Below, in pieces: positions 27,213 through 40,161 of a DNA stretch of 41,980 nucleotides. The notes under the pieces were generated by a model. The model was given only the letters and a program-made list of their open reading frames with translations, was not told the origin of the DNA and did no database searches. The translations under genes were made by a program, and so were the position numbers. Location of the stretch: contig JAFGDM010000008.1 of the NCBI GenBank assembly GCA_016932115.1, positions 1 through 41,980 of the forward strand, written 5' to 3'. The stretch is from Deltaproteobacteria bacterium (lineage in GTDB: Bacteria > Desulfobacterota > DSM-4660 > Desulfatiglandales > HGW-15). The stretch's first letter is position 1. Each line of letters begins with the position of its first letter.

Positions 27213-28387
27213 AAGCAGCCTCCATCGGATTTCATGATCACGGGGATCATGGTGCAATGAATCAGGGGGATGAGAAATTCATGAGGCAGGCCCTTCATCT
27301 TGCAAGAAGAGGCTTGGGCCGCACGTCTCCAAACCCTGCAGTCGGTGCGGTAATCGTCCGAAGGGGCAGGGTGATTGCACAAGGGTATCACCGCAGGGCG
27401 GGATCTCCCCATGCCGAGGTCAACGCTCTAGCCTGTATGAAGGAGTTTGCCGAGCCCGAGGATACCCTATACGTGACCCTGGAACCATGCAATCACAAGG
27501 GGAGGACGCCTCCCTGCACCGCAGCGATTCTTGCAAAGGGTATCAAACGTGTGGTGGTTGGGATGCGGGACCCCAACCCTAACGTCAAAGGAGGAGGTTG
27601 TGATTTCCTGGCGGAAAAAGGTGTGGAGGTCAGAACGGGCATTCTCGAAGCAGAATGTCGTCGGCTTAATGAAGCTTATGTCAAGTTCGTGACAATGGGC
27701 CGACCTTTTGTGGTTGCCAAGGCGGCCCTGACCCTGGACGGCTGGACGGCCACATCAACCGGGAATTCCAGATGGATCACCGGGACCGCATCGAGGAGAT
27801 TCGTCCACAAATTAAGAGACCGGGCCGACGCGGTCATGGTCGGCATCGGGACCGTCCTGGCCGACGATCCTTTGCTCAATACCCGGCTGAATGGTAGGAA
27901 AGGGAAGGACCCGATCCGGATCATTTTGGATACCAACCTTCGGATGCCTTACAAGGCCGGAGTTTTGAGCTGTTCCGATTCCTCCATGACCTGGATCGCC
28001 GTCGGGGATGATGTTCCTAAGACGAAGCTTGAACATTACTCCGTGGAGAAGGTTTTATTTCTTCCCTGTCCCAAGAAAGAGGGTAGAGTTGATCTTGAGG
28101 CTTTGATGAATCTTTTGGGAAAGCGATCAATCACGTCGGTCCTTCTGGAGGGCGGTTCAACGGTGATGGGCGCAATGATCCGCGAGCGGTTGATTGATAA
28201 GTTTCATATTTTTAAAGCACCTAAATTGCTCGGAGGAGGAGACGGAGTGCCCATGGCCGGAGGATCAGGCGTCAGGAGCATGGAGGAGAGTATCGGCTTG
28301 AGGGATTTGGAGATTCGAAGGTTTGACGAGGACGTTCTTTTTACGGGGTATCCGGAATACGGTACAGGTCACACGGAACACGATTGA
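27209..28387 (+). CDS. ribD: Bifunctional diaminohydroxyphosphoribosylaminopyrimidine deaminase/reductase
   Basis: [24 protein letters not shown]-terminal reductase domain. Start may be 27257. Confidence 0.95.
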   Translation: MKAASIGFHDHGDHGAMNQGDEKFMRQALHLARRGLGRTSPNPAVGAVIVRRGRVIAQGYHRRAGSPHAEVNALACMKEFAEPEDTLYVTLEPCNHKGRTPPCTAAILAKGIKRVVVGMRDPNPNVKGGGCDFLAEKGVEVRTGILEAECRRLNEAYVKFVTMGRPFVVAKAALTLDGWTATSTGNSRWITGTASRRFVHKLRDRADAVMVGIGTVLADDPLLNTRLNGRKGKDPIRIILDTNLRMPYKAGVLSCSDSSMTWIAVGDDVPKTKLEHYSVEKVLFLPCPKKEGRVDLEALMNLLGKRSITSVLLEGGSTVMGAMIRERLIDKFHIFKAPKLLGGGDGVPMAGGSGVRSMEESIGLRDLEIRRFDEDVLFTGYPEYGTGHTEHD

Positions 28388-28507
28388 CAGGGCAAGGAAT
28401 TACCCTGAAGCGTGCGCCGCGCGCCTCGCACTCGCGGGTTGGAAACGCGCAAGAATGTTCTGAAACATGACGGCGGGCTTCTAATCCATTCGTTGCAGGG
28501 TTATATT

Positions 28508-29170
28508 ATGTTTACAGGCTTGGTTGAAGGCGTTGGCACGATTGAAGGGCTGACCCGCATGGGCGAAGACATTCGTTTGACCATTTCCCCCCACTTTGAT
28601 ATGGCTGACACCAAGGTCGGCGACAGTGTTTCAGTTGATGGAGTGTGCCTTACCGTCACGGGTTTCAAACCGGGGGGCTTTTTTGCCGATGTTTCTCAAG
28701 AGACCCTCACAAGGAGCACCATGCGCCGCGTGAAGCGGGGAGATAAAGTAAATCTGGAAAGGGCGCTCCGGATGATTGATCGCCTCGGCGGGCATTTGGT
28801 GCTCGGCCATGTGGACGGCATGGGTCGGATTTTAAGAAAGGAACAGAGACAGCGTTCTTGGCTCTTTCGCATCGGCGTGGATGCCGGTCTTTCAAGGTAC
28901 ATTGTCGAAAAGGGCTCCATTGCAGTGGACGGTGTCAGCCTGACCGTAAATAAGTGGGATCAAAACGGGTTCGAAGTCAACATCGTTCCCCAAACAGGTC
29001 TTGAAACCACGATCCTCAAGAAGGGCGTCGGGGACTTTGTCAATATAGAGACGGATCTCATAGGGAAGTATGTTGAAAGGTTTCTTACGGGGCTCAAACC
29101 CACCGAAGAAAAGAAAGGCCTTTCCGTCATTGATAAGGACATGCTCGCGGAATATGGATTTGGTGATTAG
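28508..29170 (+). CDS. ribE: Riboflavin synthase alpha subunit
   Basis: MFTGLVEGVGTIEG with internal duplication; start trimmed to 28508. Confidence 0.95.
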   Translation: MFTGLVEGVGTIEGLTRMGEDIRLTISPHFDMADTKVGDSVSVDGVCLTVTGFKPGGFFADVSQETLTRSTMRRVKRGDKVNLERALRMIDRLGGHLVLGHVDGMGRILRKEQRQRSWLFRIGVDAGLSRYIVEKGSIAVDGVSLTVNKWDQNGFEVNIVPQTGLETTILKKGVGDFVNIETDLIGKYVERFLTGLKPTEEKKGLSVIDKDMLAEYGFGD

Positions 29171-29173
29171 AAA

Positions 29174-30379
29174 ATGGCTGTAGTGACGATACAAGAAGCC
29201 CTGGAAGATTTGCGAGAGGGTAAAATAATCATTCTCGTAGATGATGAAAGCAGGGAGAACGAGGGAGATCTTACCATGGCGGCGGAAAAGATCACCCCTC
29301 AGGCCATCAATTTTATGGCCAAATACGGGCGAGGTCTTATCTGTCTTGCCCTCGCTCCCACCATTGTTGACAGGCTGAAGCTGCCTCTCATGGTTTATGA
29401 CAACCGATCGCCTTTCAAGACGGCTTTTACCGTGTCCATCGAGGCCAAGGAGGGGGTGACAACGGGTATTTCGGCGGCCGACAGAGCGCACACGATTTTG
29501 ACGGCTGTGGCGGACCATGCGAAGCCCGAAGATCTGATCCAGCCGGGTCATGTCTTCCCTCTGCGGGCCAGACGGGGCGGAGTGCTTTTCAGAACCGGAC
29601 AGACGGAAGGTTCTGTGGACTTGGCCAAACTGGCAGGCCTCAAGCATGCTGCCGTTATTTGCGAGATCATGAATGACGACGGCACTATGGCCAGGATGCC
29701 TGATCTTGAAGCCTTTGCGGCCCATCATAATCTCAAGATATGCACCGTGGCTGATATCATTGCCCATCGGATGAGGACGGAATCCTTTGTTCACAAGGTG
29801 GCCGAGACTATTCTGCCGACTCCTTATGGAGAGTTTCGAGCCGTTGCATTCGTAAACGACATTGATTCCTACGAACATTTGGCCGTTGTAAAAGGCGAAA
29901 TCGATCCTGAGAAAGAAACCCTCGTGAGAGTGCACTCTCAGTGTTTGACGGGAGATGTCTTCGGTTCCCTCAGATGCGACTGCGGCGCCCAGTTGGAAAA
30001 GGCGATGCAGATGGTTAGTGATGAAGGTCTCGGTGTGATCCTGTATCTGCAGCAGGAGGGACGGGGCATCGGACTTGCAAACAAGATCCGGGCCTACGCA
30101 CTCCAAGACAAGGGTCGGGACACGGTGGAAGCGAACCTGGATCTTGGATTTGAAGCGGATCTCAGAAATTACGGCGTGGGCGCCCAAATCCTGGCGGCCC
30201 TTGGCGTTAAGAAGATGAGGCTTATGACGAATAATCCGCGGAAAATGGTCGGCCTTGAGGGTTACGGGCTGGAGGTGGTGGAAAGGGTTCCCTTGGAAAC
30301 CGAACCGAAGCCGGAGAACATGAGATACCTTGTTACAAAGTGCCAGAAGCTTGGCCACCTGTTGACGATCAAGAAATAG
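29174..30379 (+). CDS. ribBA: Bifunctional DHBP synthase / GTP cyclohydrolase II
   Basis: [48 protein letters not shown]. Confidence 0.96.
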   Translation: MAVVTIQEALEDLREGKIIILVDDESRENEGDLTMAAEKITPQAINFMAKYGRGLICLALAPTIVDRLKLPLMVYDNRSPFKTAFTVSIEAKEGVTTGISAADRAHTILTAVADHAKPEDLIQPGHVFPLRARRGGVLFRTGQTEGSVDLAKLAGLKHAAVICEIMNDDGTMARMPDLEAFAAHHNLKICTVADIIAHRMRTESFVHKVAETILPTPYGEFRAVAFVNDIDSYEHLAVVKGEIDPEKETLVRVHSQCLTGDVFGSLRCDCGAQLEKAMQMVSDEGLGVILYLQQEGRGIGLANKIRAYALQDKGRDTVEANLDLGFEADLRNYGVGAQILAALGVKKMRLMTNNPRKMVGLEGYGLEVVERVPLETEPKPENMRYLVTKCQKLGHLLTIKK

Positions 30380-30407
30380 ACATTGATGAAAAAAAAGGGA
30401 GGCTGTC

Positions 30408-30911
30408 ATGCCAAGGATGATGGAAGGCAAAATATCAGCGGAAGGATTTCAGTTTGCACTCATAGTGAGCAGGTTTAACGATTTCATCAGCTCCAGGCTT
30501 ATCGAAGGTGCAATGGATGCCTTGAAACGTCACGGTGCAAAGGATGACCAATTGACCGTTGTTAAAGTGCCGGGAGCTTTTGAGATCCCTCCTACGGCGA
30601 GAAAGCTCGCTGATAGCGGGAATTACGATGCCGTCATTTGTCTTGGCGCCGTGATTCGAGGCTCCACCCCCCATTTCGATTACGTAGCGGCTGAGGTATC
30701 TAAAGGCATCGCCATGGTGGGTCTTGAAAGCAAAATCCCGGTGACCTTCGGGGTCCTGACAACCGACAACCTGGAGCAGGCTATAGAAAGGGCGGGATCA
30801 AAGGCCGGAAATAAGGGCTGGGATGCGGCCATGGCGGCCATGGAGATGGCAAATCTTTTCATGGAATTCCCACAAGACCAGCACCCATCGGATCATGGGA
30901 AAAAGGCATAG
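30408..30911 (+). CDS. ribH: 6,7-dimethyl-8-ribityllumazine synthase
   Basis: [27 protein letters not shown]. Confidence 0.96.
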   Translation: MPRMMEGKISAEGFQFALIVSRFNDFISSRLIEGAMDALKRHGAKDDQLTVVKVPGAFEIPPTARKLADSGNYDAVICLGAVIRGSTPHFDYVAAEVSKGIAMVGLESKIPVTFGVLTTDNLEQAIERAGSKAGNKGWDAAMAAMEMANLFMEFPQDQHPSDHGKKA

Positions 30912-31329
30912 AGCGAGAGAACTTGCGGTCCAGGTTCTTTTTCATTTGGAGTACAATCCGGGTGATCCGGGGGAGAGCTTTGACCTCCTATGCTCCTGCT
31001 TTTCGCCTCCCGAAGAAATCAGGGTCTTTTCCAAGGATCTGGTCCTTGGAGTCTGTGAGAATAAGCGGAATCTGGACGAATTAATTCGCAGAGCTTCAAA
31101 ACACTGGCGGATAGAGCGGATGTCGCGAGTGGACAGGAATATTCTGAGGGTCGCAGTGTTTGAGGTTTTATACATGGGCGATATTCCCCCAAAGGTCTCA
31201 ATTGATGAAGCGGTTATATTGGGTAAAAAATATGGAACTGATGAGTCCGGGGCTTTTGTCAACGGCATCCTGGATCACATTTACAATGAGCTGCACTTAA
31301 AAGTAGATGTCCCGGGCTCGGAGCATTGA
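30895..31329 (+). CDS. nusB: Transcription antitermination factor NusB
   Basis: [47 protein letters not shown]; start at 30895 overlaps ribH. Confidence 0.93.
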   Translation: MGKRHRARELAVQVLFHLEYNPGDPGESFDLLCSCFSPPEEIRVFSKDLVLGVCENKRNLDELIRRASKHWRIERMSRVDRNILRVAVFEVLYMGDIPPKVSIDEAVILGKKYGTDESGAFVNGILDHIYNELHLKVDVPGSEH

Positions 31330-31382
31330 TCCGCAAGGTTTTTATTAGAGAGCATTCAAAACCCGGGACAAAGGGAGAGAAC

Positions 31383-33971
31383 GTGATTCAAACGATGAAC
31401 TACAATCCGGAGGAAATTGAGAAAAAGTGGCAGACATATTGGGAAAAAGAATCTCTTTTTAAGGTCGCCGAGGATAGGGGGAGAGAAAAATACTACCTTC
31501 TTGAGATGTTTCCTTACCCTTCCGGCAAGATTCATATGGGCCATGTGAGGAATTACACCATCGGCGATGTCGTGGCCAGATACAAGAGGATGAAAGGGCT
31601 GAACGTCCTTCACCCCATGGGATGGGATGCTTTCGGTCTGCCTGCGGAAAACGCGGCCATAGAAAACAACACCCATCCTGCGGCGTGGACATATGCCAAT
31701 ATCGCCAACATGAAAGCCCAGTTGAAGCGGATGGGCTTCAGCTATGACTGGGATCGGGAAGTAACGACCTGTGACCCGGCATACTATCACTGGGAGCAAC
31801 TTGTCTTTGTCAAGATGCTTGAAAAGGGCTTGGCTTACAAAAAGAGGACCTTTGTGAACTGGTGTGAGGCCTGCGGGACCGTGCTTGCAAAAGAGCAGGT
31901 GGAAAACGGTTGCTGCTGGAGGCATACCGATCAGGAGGTCGTCCTCAAAGAAATGGATAGCTGGTTTTTCAAGATCACGGATTATGCAGAGGAGATCCTT
32001 GCTTTTTCCGACGAACTGCCCGGATGGCCGGAACGTGTCCTCACCATGCAGAAAAACTGGATTGGGAAGAGCTACGGTGCGATCATTCGTTTTCCCGTGG
32101 TCGGAGGAAACAACATGATCGAGGTTTACACCACAAGACAGGATACTGTTTTTGGCGCCACCTTCCTCTGTTTTGCCCCGGAGCACCCGATGCTGAGAGC
32201 GCTGATTAAGGGGCGGCCCCAGGAGCGGGAGGTTCTCGCCTTTATCGAAAAAACCCTTAAAGTGGATAGCTACGTCCGGACCGCTGATTTGACGGTAAAG
32301 GAGGGTGTTTTCACCGGCAGGTACTGTCTGAATCCGGTGACGGATGAACAGATTCCCATATTTGTGGCCAACTTCGTTCTTTTTGATTACGGCACAGGGG
32401 CGATTATGGCGGTGCCGACTCATGATCAGAGGGATTTTGAGTTCGCAACCAAGTACAAACTTCCCCTGCGGGTGGTCATCCGGCCGCCGGGAGGAAACCT
32501 CAGTGAAGAGACGATGACGGAAGCCTATGAGGGGGAAGGCTTGCTGGTCAACTCGGGGCCTTTTAACGGCAAGAAAAATCTTGCGGCCCTCGATCTTATC
32601 GCCTCTTATCTGGAATCCAGGGGGCTCGGGCACAAAACGGTCAATTTCAGGCTCAGAGATTGGAACATCTCGAGACAGAGATACTGGGGTGCGCCTATCC
32701 CTGTCATTTACTGCGACTCTTGCGGAACCGTACCTGTGCCTGAAAAAGACTTACCCGTGGTGCTTCCGCTGGATCTTGCGATGCGACCGAACGGCGCATC
32801 TCCTCTTCCCCTTGAGCCGTCTTTTTACAAGACCACCTGCCCGAAATGCGGGCGAAGCGCGAGAAGAGAAACGGACACCATGGATACATTTGTTGAATCC
32901 TCCTGGTATTTTGAGCGATACGCATGCCCGCACTATGACGAGGGTCCCATTGAGCATGAAAAGGTCGACTACTGGCTGCCTGTGGATCAATATATCGGCG
33001 GCATTGAACACGCGATCCTCCACCTTCTTTATTCCAGGTTTTTTACCCGTGTACTTCGTGATTTTGGTGAAGTGAGTTACAGTGAGCCCTTCACCAATCT
33101 CCTTACTCAGGGCATGGTGTGCAAGGAGACCCAGGAGTGTCCCAGGCACCGATACCTGTATCCGAAAGACGTAAAAGACGGTCGATGTGTTCTTTGCGAT
33201 TCTCCGGTTACGGTCGGGCCGACCGTGAAAATGTCAAAATCCAAAAAAAACGTGGTGGATCCTGAAGAACTGATCGGCCGTTACGGTGCAGACACCCTGA
33301 GAATGTTTTGCCTCTTCGCTTCGCCTCCTGAAAAAGACCTGGAGTGGAGTGATCAAGGCGTGGAAGGGTCTTTCCGTTTCCTTTCTCGCGTCTGGAGGCT
33401 GGTCGAGGAGAACGTCGAGGATCTTGAAAAGGTGAGCCCCTGCAGCGGCGAGGAGGACCTCTCAGGAAATCTCAGGGATCTTCACCGCAAGACCCATCAG
33501 ACCATCAAGAAGGTGAGCGGCGACATTGAGGACCGTTTTCATTTCAACACAGCCATCAGCGCGGTCATGGAACTGGTGAACGAGGTGAACCGCATGCTTG
33601 CCTCCGACACGCCGAAGGATTCCTTGTTCTGGTCGGTTGTCAAGGAAGCCGTGGAAACGACGATTGTGTTACTCTCCCCGGTTGTTCCCCATATCACGGA
33701 AGAGCTGTGGGAAAGGTTGGGCCATAAGGAAAGCCTTCTCCTTGCGCCGTGGCCGGCCTTTCGGGTTGAGGCCCTGGCTGTGGAGAAACGACTTGTGGTC
33801 ATCCAGGTCAACGGTAAGGTGAGGGACAGGATTGAAGTGCCCGCATCTTATAGTGAAAAAGAGATCGAGGCCCAAGCGCTCGGGAGTGAAAGGGTTAAGT
33901 TTTTTCTGGCAGGAAAGCCTTTGAAGCGTGTCATAGTGATAGGGCAAAAGCTTGTCAACATTGTCGTGTGA
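31383..33971 (+). CDS. leuS: Leucyl-tRNA synthetase
   Basis: [41 protein letters not shown] start with aagggagag RBS, or ATG at 31395. Confidence 0.96.
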   Translation: MIQTMNYNPEEIEKKWQTYWEKESLFKVAEDRGREKYYLLEMFPYPSGKIHMGHVRNYTIGDVVARYKRMKGLNVLHPMGWDAFGLPAENAAIENNTHPAAWTYANIANMKAQLKRMGFSYDWDREVTTCDPAYYHWEQLVFVKMLEKGLAYKKRTFVNWCEACGTVLAKEQVENGCCWRHTDQEVVLKEMDSWFFKITDYAEEILAFSDELPGWPERVLTMQKNWIGKSYGAIIRFPVVGGNNMIEVYTTRQDTVFGATFLCFAPEHPMLRALIKGRPQEREVLAFIEKTLKVDSYVRTADLTVKEGVFTGRYCLNPVTDEQIPIFVANFVLFDYGTGAIMAVPTHDQRDFEFATKYKLPLRVVIRPPGGNLSEETMTEAYEGEGLLVNSGPFNGKKNLAALDLIASYLESRGLGHKTVNFRLRDWNISRQRYWGAPIPVIYCDSCGTVPVPEKDLPVVLPLDLAMRPNGASPLPLEPSFYKTTCPKCGRSARRETDTMDTFVESSWYFERYACPHYDEGPIEHEKVDYWLPVDQYIGGIEHAILHLLYSRFFTRVLRDFGEVSYSEPFTNLLTQGMVCKETQECPRHRYLYPKDVKDGRCVLCDSPVTVGPTVKMSKSKKNVVDPEELIGRYGADTLRMFCLFASPPEKDLEWSDQGVEGSFRFLSRVWRLVEENVEDLEKVSPCSGEEDLSGNLRDLHRKTHQTIKKVSGDIEDRFHFNTAISAVMELVNEVNRMLASDTPKDSLFWSVVKEAVETTIVLLSPVVPHITEELWERLGHKESLLLAPWPAFRVEALAVEKRLVVIQVNGKVRDRIEVPASYSEKEIEAQALGSERVKFFLAGKPLKRVIVIGQKLVNIVV

Positions 33972-33980
33972 ATTTCTCGG

Positions 33981-34532
33981 ATGAAGAAAACTGTTTTAAG
34001 TTTGCCCGTGTTTGTGCTTGTCATGGCGGCGGCAGGGTGCGGGTATCAGTTTCGCGCTTCGGGGGAACCTTTAGGCATCAGCATCGAGAGTCTGGCAATT
34101 CCTCTGTTCAGCAGCACCTCCTCCGAGATCGGATTCGAAGCGGATTTTACCAGGGTGATCCGGGATGAATTTATCAGCCATGCTAGAGTGCCTCTCGTGC
34201 CGGAACAGAGGGCTGAAAAAGTGATCATAGGAAGAATCTATGACGTGAGGACCGATCCCTTAACGTATGAATCAAGAGAGGTCACGGTAAGCGGACAGGT
34301 GAGGACCTATGATGTGACGAGAAGCAGGAATTTGAGACTGACCCTTGACGCCCGGTTGGTCGATCGCAGAGAGGGAAGGGTAATCTGGCGGGACCGGAGT
34401 ATGATGGACTCGACCGGTTTCGTCGTAGACCCTGATCCCATGGTCACCCGGCACAACCAAAAAGAGGCGCTTGAAAGGATTGCCCGGCGGCTGGCCAAGA
34501 AAATCTACCAGATGACCATGGAAAGATTTTGA
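33981..34532 (+). CDS. lptE: LPS-assembly lipoprotein LptE family
   Basis: Lipobox VMAAAGCGYQFR; position between leuS and holA; C-terminal Arg/Lys-rich LptE-like end. Confidence 0.82.
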   Translation: MKKTVLSLPVFVLVMAAAGCGYQFRASGEPLGISIESLAIPLFSSTSSEIGFEADFTRVIRDEFISHARVPLVPEQRAEKVIIGRIYDVRTDPLTYESREVTVSGQVRTYDVTRSRNLRLTLDARLVDRREGRVIWRDRSMMDSTGFVVDPDPMVTRHNQKEALERIARRLAKKIYQMTMERF

Positions 34533-35545
34533 TGCCTGATGATCTATCCCCGGAAGATGTGTTGAAGGCCCTGGAAAACAGACGATTGGCCCCTGCCTAC
34601 CTTTTCTATGGTCCCGGGGAGTTCCGGCTGGAAAAGATTCTTGACCGCTTCAAGGCTTTCCTGATTCCCGAGGGGGTGAGGGATTTCAACCTTGAGATTT
34701 TTTACGGCGGAGAGATCGGACCTGAGGAGATCTTGCAGCACGCCCGATCCTTTCCCTTTATGGCGGACCATCGCTTGATCATCATTCGTAGAACCGAAGC
34801 CTTCAGTCCTGAAGACCTCGGGAAATTTTTGCCCTATTTTGAAAAGCCTGCTGCTTCCACATGTCTGATTTTTGTCACCTCCAGAACGGATTTCAAGAAG
34901 CTTTTTTACAAATTCCTCCGGTCTTCCGGGTGGGCGGTCGGCTTTAACGAACTGAAAGCTCAACAGCTTGTCTCATGGGTCATAAAAACCGCCTCTGAGA
35001 TGGGCTTTCGTATCGAACCATCCGCAGCGGCTTATCTGACGGAGATCATGGGGAACAGGGGGGGAGATCTTTACAGCGAGCTTGAGAAGCTTTCTCTGAG
35101 GTTCGGCCGGGAGGTTAGGTTGGAACAGGTAAAGGAGTCTGTGAAACACAGCCGCATTTACACGGTCTTCGAGTTGACGGACCGGGTTTCTTCCAGGGAC
35201 CGCAAGGCCTCCCTGGTCGTGCTGAATCGATTTTTGGAGGAAGATGACAAGAGGGACGGCCCCCTTAGGTTAATCGGCATGCTCAACAGGCAGGTGCGGA
35301 TGCTCTGGCAGGCGAAATTCCTTGTCGAAAAAGGGGGTGAAGTCATGGATGTGATGAAAAAGCTGAGCACCTCCCGTTTCGGCGCAATGGAGGTGTTGAA
35401 GCATGCCAAGCTATGGAAAACCCACGAACTCGCACATGCTTTTGAGCTTCTTTATGAGGCGGATGGACGGATCAAGTCCGGTTCGCGGCCTAAACCTATC
35501 CTTGAAAATCTGGTGCTAACCCTCTGCGCCCAGGACTATGAGTGA
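34532..35545 (+). CDS. holA: DNA polymerase III delta subunit
   Basis: PAYLFYGPGEFRLEKI, SSRDRKASLVVLNRFL; gene order leuS-lptE-holA. Confidence 0.88.
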   Translation: MPDDLSPEDVLKALENRRLAPAYLFYGPGEFRLEKILDRFKAFLIPEGVRDFNLEIFYGGEIGPEEILQHARSFPFMADHRLIIIRRTEAFSPEDLGKFLPYFEKPAASTCLIFVTSRTDFKKLFYKFLRSSGWAVGFNELKAQQLVSWVIKTASEMGFRIEPSAAAYLTEIMGNRGGDLYSELEKLSLRFGREVRLEQVKESVKHSRIYTVFELTDRVSSRDRKASLVVLNRFLEEDDKRDGPLRLIGMLNRQVRMLWQAKFLVEKGGEVMDVMKKLSTSRFGAMEVLKHAKLWKTHELAHAFELLYEADGRIKSGSRPKPILENLVLTLCAQDYE

Positions 35546-35624
35546 GAAAAAAGCAGGAAACAGAGCCCTGAGATACGTCTTTGCTTCCTAACTTTCTACT
35601 GGCTGCTTCCCAAGGCTTGCGCGA

Positions 35625-35903
35625 TCAAGAGGCTTTTGCTGCAAATGCCCGATTCACCGCCCGGGCAAGACGAGAGATTTTCCGTGAGGCTTTTTTCTTG
35701 TGGATCACGCCTTTTGAAGCTGTCTTATTGAGGGTGGAAGCGGCCTTCTTGAAAGCTTCTTTTGCTTGTTCCATATTGCCGCCGCTCAAGGTGCTTCGGA
35801 GTTCCTTTACGGCGCTTTTGGCCTTTGACTTTTGAATTGTATTTCTAAGCCTAGCGGCTTCACTTTGTCTTGCTCGTTTGAGAGCTGATTTATGGTTCGC
35901 CAA
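35625..35903 (-). CDS. rpsT: 30S ribosomal protein S20 (TTG start)
   Basis: (M)ANHKSALKRARQSEAARLRNTIQKSKAKS; ggagaaaaaacTTG on minus strand. Confidence 0.95.
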   Translation of the reverse strand: MANHKSALKRARQSEAARLRNTIQKSKAKSAVKELRSTLSGGNMEQAKEAFKKAASTLNKTASKGVIHKKKASRKISRLARAVNRAFAAKAS

Positions 35904-35988
35904 GTTTTTTCTCCTGTTTATAAAGTTCGGTCGCTCAAAAACAATAATAATTTCCTGTTTTTTACTCTTTGTCAAGGAAAATAGCGAG

Positions 35989-37602
35989 TTGGAGCTCCAA
36001 AAGCACACAGTATCTGAAAAAGAAAAGCTCAACCAGGCTGCCGGAACAGTCGGGTTCTACACCTTCCTAAGCCGCATTCTCGGTTTGGTGCGGGATGTGG
36101 TTGTGGCCAGGTTCTTCGGCGCCGGCCTGGCGGCGGATGCTTTTTTCGTCGCCTTTCGAATTCCGAACCTCTTGCGGCGCTTCTTCGCCGAGGGTTCCCT
36201 GACGATTGCTTTTATTCCCGTGTTCACGGAGTACCTGACGCAGAAATCCCGACAAGATGCCATTCAAATGGCCAGAGCCGCTCTAGCACTGCTTACCCTG
36301 ATTCTTGCTCTCGTCACCATTTCCGGCGTCCTTCTGTCGCCATGGATTGTGAGAATTCAGGCTTTCGGATTCGGCGGCTCCGGGATTAAATACGAGTTGA
36401 CCGTCCTGCTCACGCGAATCACCTTTCCCTATATTTTCCTTGTGAGCCTGGTTGCCTTTTTTATGGGCATCCTCAACTCTCTCAGACATTTTGCAGCCCC
36501 TGCCGCAGCCCCCATTTTTCTCAATCTGGGCATTATCGGCGCCACCTATTGGCTTTCTCCTCTCTTTGAAGAGCCTGTTGTGGGAGTTGCAATAGGTGTG
36601 ATCATCGGCGGGTTGCTTCAAGTCGCCCTCCAAATACCGTGGCTTGTCAAAAAAGGCGTCTCCTTGGTTCCTTACTGGATGCCGGGCCATCCTGCTGTGA
36701 AAAGGATAGGGCTGCTCATGCTGCCTGCAATCTTCGGGTCGGCCATCTATCAATTGAATCAATTCATCGGGACCCTGCTTGCCTCTTTTCTTGAAGAGGG
36801 AAGTATTTCCTGGCTCTACTATGCGGATCGCATCGTAGAGTTCCCACTGGGTGTATTTGCTATTGCCGTAAGTACTGCGGCGCTGCCTTCCCTTGCGAAG
36901 CAAGCGGCCGCAGGAGACCTCGCGGACTTCCGCGACACCCTGAGCCACAGCCTCAGGTTTGTCTTTTTCATCACTTTTCCATGCATGGCGGGGATGATCA
37001 TCTTGCGCGATCCCATTATCAGGCTTTTTTTCCAACGAGGCGCTTTCGACGCCCTGTCTTCGGAAATGACCGCTATAGCCCTGTTGTTTTATTCCTTGGG
37101 GCTCTGGGCTTTTAGTGCCAATCGGGTCATCGTCTCCGCTTTCTATGCGCTCCAGGATACAAAAACGCCGGTCAAGGTTGCGGCCTTCGCGATGGCGGCC
37201 AACGGGGCTTTCAGTCTCCTTCTGATGGGACCCTTGAAACACGGAGGACTGGCTCTCGCTCTTTCCCTTGCTTCAACGCTCCAATTTTTCCTGCTTCTTC
37301 TGATTCTCAGCAAGAGAGGAAGCATCCTCGAGCTGAAGCCGGTTCTTCAAACCGTTTTGAAAAGTCTGACGGCTTCCCTTGTCATGGGTTTAAGCGTTTC
37401 CTATCTTAACAAGCACTGGTTGATGAACGAGGGGACGGTTTCGTTCCTGAAAGCGGCCGCCGGTCTTGCCTTAACCATCGTAATCGGGAGTGCGATCTAC
37501 TTTACGGCGGCGGCCTTTTTGCGATGTTCCGAACTTGTTTTCGTGACGGCGCTGTTGCGGCGCGCCATGCAAAGGTTTAAAAGAAAAAAGGCCGGACCAT
37601 GA
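35989..37602 (+). CDS. murJ: Lipid II flippase MurJ
   Basis: TVGFYTFLSRILGLVRDVVVARFFGAGLAADAFFVAFRIPNLLRRFFAEGSLTIAFIPVF. Start uncertain: TTG at 35989 with aagga RBS, or upstream to 35878. Confidence 0.95.
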   Translation: MELQKHTVSEKEKLNQAAGTVGFYTFLSRILGLVRDVVVARFFGAGLAADAFFVAFRIPNLLRRFFAEGSLTIAFIPVFTEYLTQKSRQDAIQMARAALALLTLILALVTISGVLLSPWIVRIQAFGFGGSGIKYELTVLLTRITFPYIFLVSLVAFFMGILNSLRHFAAPAAAPIFLNLGIIGATYWLSPLFEEPVVGVAIGVIIGGLLQVALQIPWLVKKGVSLVPYWMPGHPAVKRIGLLMLPAIFGSAIYQLNQFIGTLLASFLEEGSISWLYYADRIVEFPLGVFAIAVSTAALPSLAKQAAAGDLADFRDTLSHSLRFVFFITFPCMAGMIILRDPIIRLFFQRGAFDALSSEMTAIALLFYSLGLWAFSANRVIVSAFYALQDTKTPVKVAAFAMAANGAFSLLLMGPLKHGGLALALSLASTLQFFLLLLILSKRGSILELKPVLQTVLKSLTASLVMGLSVSYLNKHWLMNEGTVSFLKAAAGLALTIVIGSAIYFTAAAFLRCSELVFVTALLRRAMQRFKRKKAGP

Positions 37603-37625
37603 CGGGTTTTACGAAGCCGTCAGCC

Positions 37626-37655
37626 TTGAATTTCAAAAAGCCGTGATGGTACAAT
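37626..37655 (+). promoter_or_regulatory. Sigma70-like promoter upstream of ppx-guaBA
   Basis: ttgaat (37626-37631), 18-bp spacer, tacaat (37650-37655). Confidence 0.5.
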
Positions 37656-37708
37656 GGGCGTGAGGCTCAAAAGAATCTTCGGAAAGCCGGACCTTCTAAA
37701 ACACTTCC

Positions 37709-38683
37709 ATGATGAAGCGCGAAGCCGTCCCTGTTTACGTTTCCATTGATCTGGGCAGCCACACCGTGAGGATGTTGATAGCCCAATGGATCGAGGAGAA
37801 GTCGATTCTCAGAGCGCTTTTGAGAAGAAGATCCTATGTTAGGCTTGCCCGGGATTTTGAGGCCGCAAAACCCCATACCATCAAGGGACCTGCCGTGGAT
37901 CGTGCAATCCGTTGCCTGGCCGAGTTCAGGAGGATCAGCGAAGAATTTAACCCGACCTATATCCAGGTGGTGGCCACCGGGGTTCTGAGGGAAGCGGCCA
38001 ACAGTAAGGATCTCATCCGTATGTTCCAGGAAGAGACAAAGCTTCCGGTCCGGCTCCTTTCGGGGGAAGAAGAGGGGAGACTGACAGGTCTGGCGCTTTG
38101 CCGATCGGTGGATGTGAAGGGAAGGACTTTTATCGCCTTTGACCTGGGAGGGGGGAGCACGGAGTTATTCCTGAGAGGCGAAAAGAGCACAAAGGCTGCG
38201 TCAGTTCCTTTAGGGGCGGCTCTTTTGACCGAGAGATATCTTGTTTCCGACCCGCCCCTCGAGGAAGAGACGGAGCGCGCACGGTCGGAGATTATCAGGG
38301 TCCTCGAGCAGGGCGTGGCTGCCGATTTCCGAAAGGAGCGTTTGCTTTTCATCGGGACCGGAGGGACCGTCACGACTCTGGCGGCCGTGATCCATGGCAT
38401 CGGGGCCGATGAAATAGGCCCGGAGCGCATGAACGGGCTCAAGCTGGAAAGAGGGATGGTGGAGGGACTTTTTTCGAGGATGAAAAGAATGCCGCTTGAG
38501 GAAAGGCTGAAAGCGCTCAATCTTGAAAAGGGTCGGGCCGAGGTGATTTTGGGGGGAACCATTGCGGCTATAGAGATCCTGAAGTTTTTTGACGCACCTG
38601 AAATGATGATCAGTCTATCGGATCTTCTGGAAGGGGTTTTATTCGAGAAGCTTGGGTTTACTATTACCGGGAAAAACGCATAG
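37709..38683 (+). CDS. Ppx/GppA-family phosphatase
   Basis: VSIDLGSHTVRMLIA; FDLGGGSTELFLRG; GTGGTVTTLAAV. Confidence 0.92.
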   Translation: MMKREAVPVYVSIDLGSHTVRMLIAQWIEEKSILRALLRRRSYVRLARDFEAAKPHTIKGPAVDRAIRCLAEFRRISEEFNPTYIQVVATGVLREAANSKDLIRMFQEETKLPVRLLSGEEEGRLTGLALCRSVDVKGRTFIAFDLGGGSTELFLRGEKSTKAASVPLGAALLTERYLVSDPPLEEETERARSEIIRVLEQGVAADFRKERLLFIGTGGTVTTLAAVIHGIGADEIGPERMNGLKLERGMVEGLFSRMKRMPLEERLKALNLEKGRAEVILGGTIAAIEILKFFDAPEMMISLSDLLEGVLFEKLGFTITGKNA

Positions 38684-38693
38684 GAGGTTATGA

Positions 38694-40157
<1,464 letters not shown>

Positions 40158-40161
40158 CCTT

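Noticed and set aside
27200-28510. FMN riboswitch for the rib gene cluster
   Set aside because: ribD overlaps/abuts nrdR and the ribD-ribE gap has no recognisable RFN element; no support for a riboswitch here.
28892-30430. 512-aa minus-strand ORF antisense to ribE/ribBA
   Set aside because: Lies wholly opposite well-supported riboflavin genes; composition is a frame shadow with no recognisable motif.
31356-32633. 425-aa minus-strand ORF antisense to leuS
   Set aside because: Frame shadow of leuS; no domain signature and His/Pro/Arg-rich shadow composition.
36283-37242. 319-aa minus-strand ORF antisense to murJ
   Set aside because: Highly charged Gln/Glu/Arg-rich translation typical of the complement of a membrane-protein gene.
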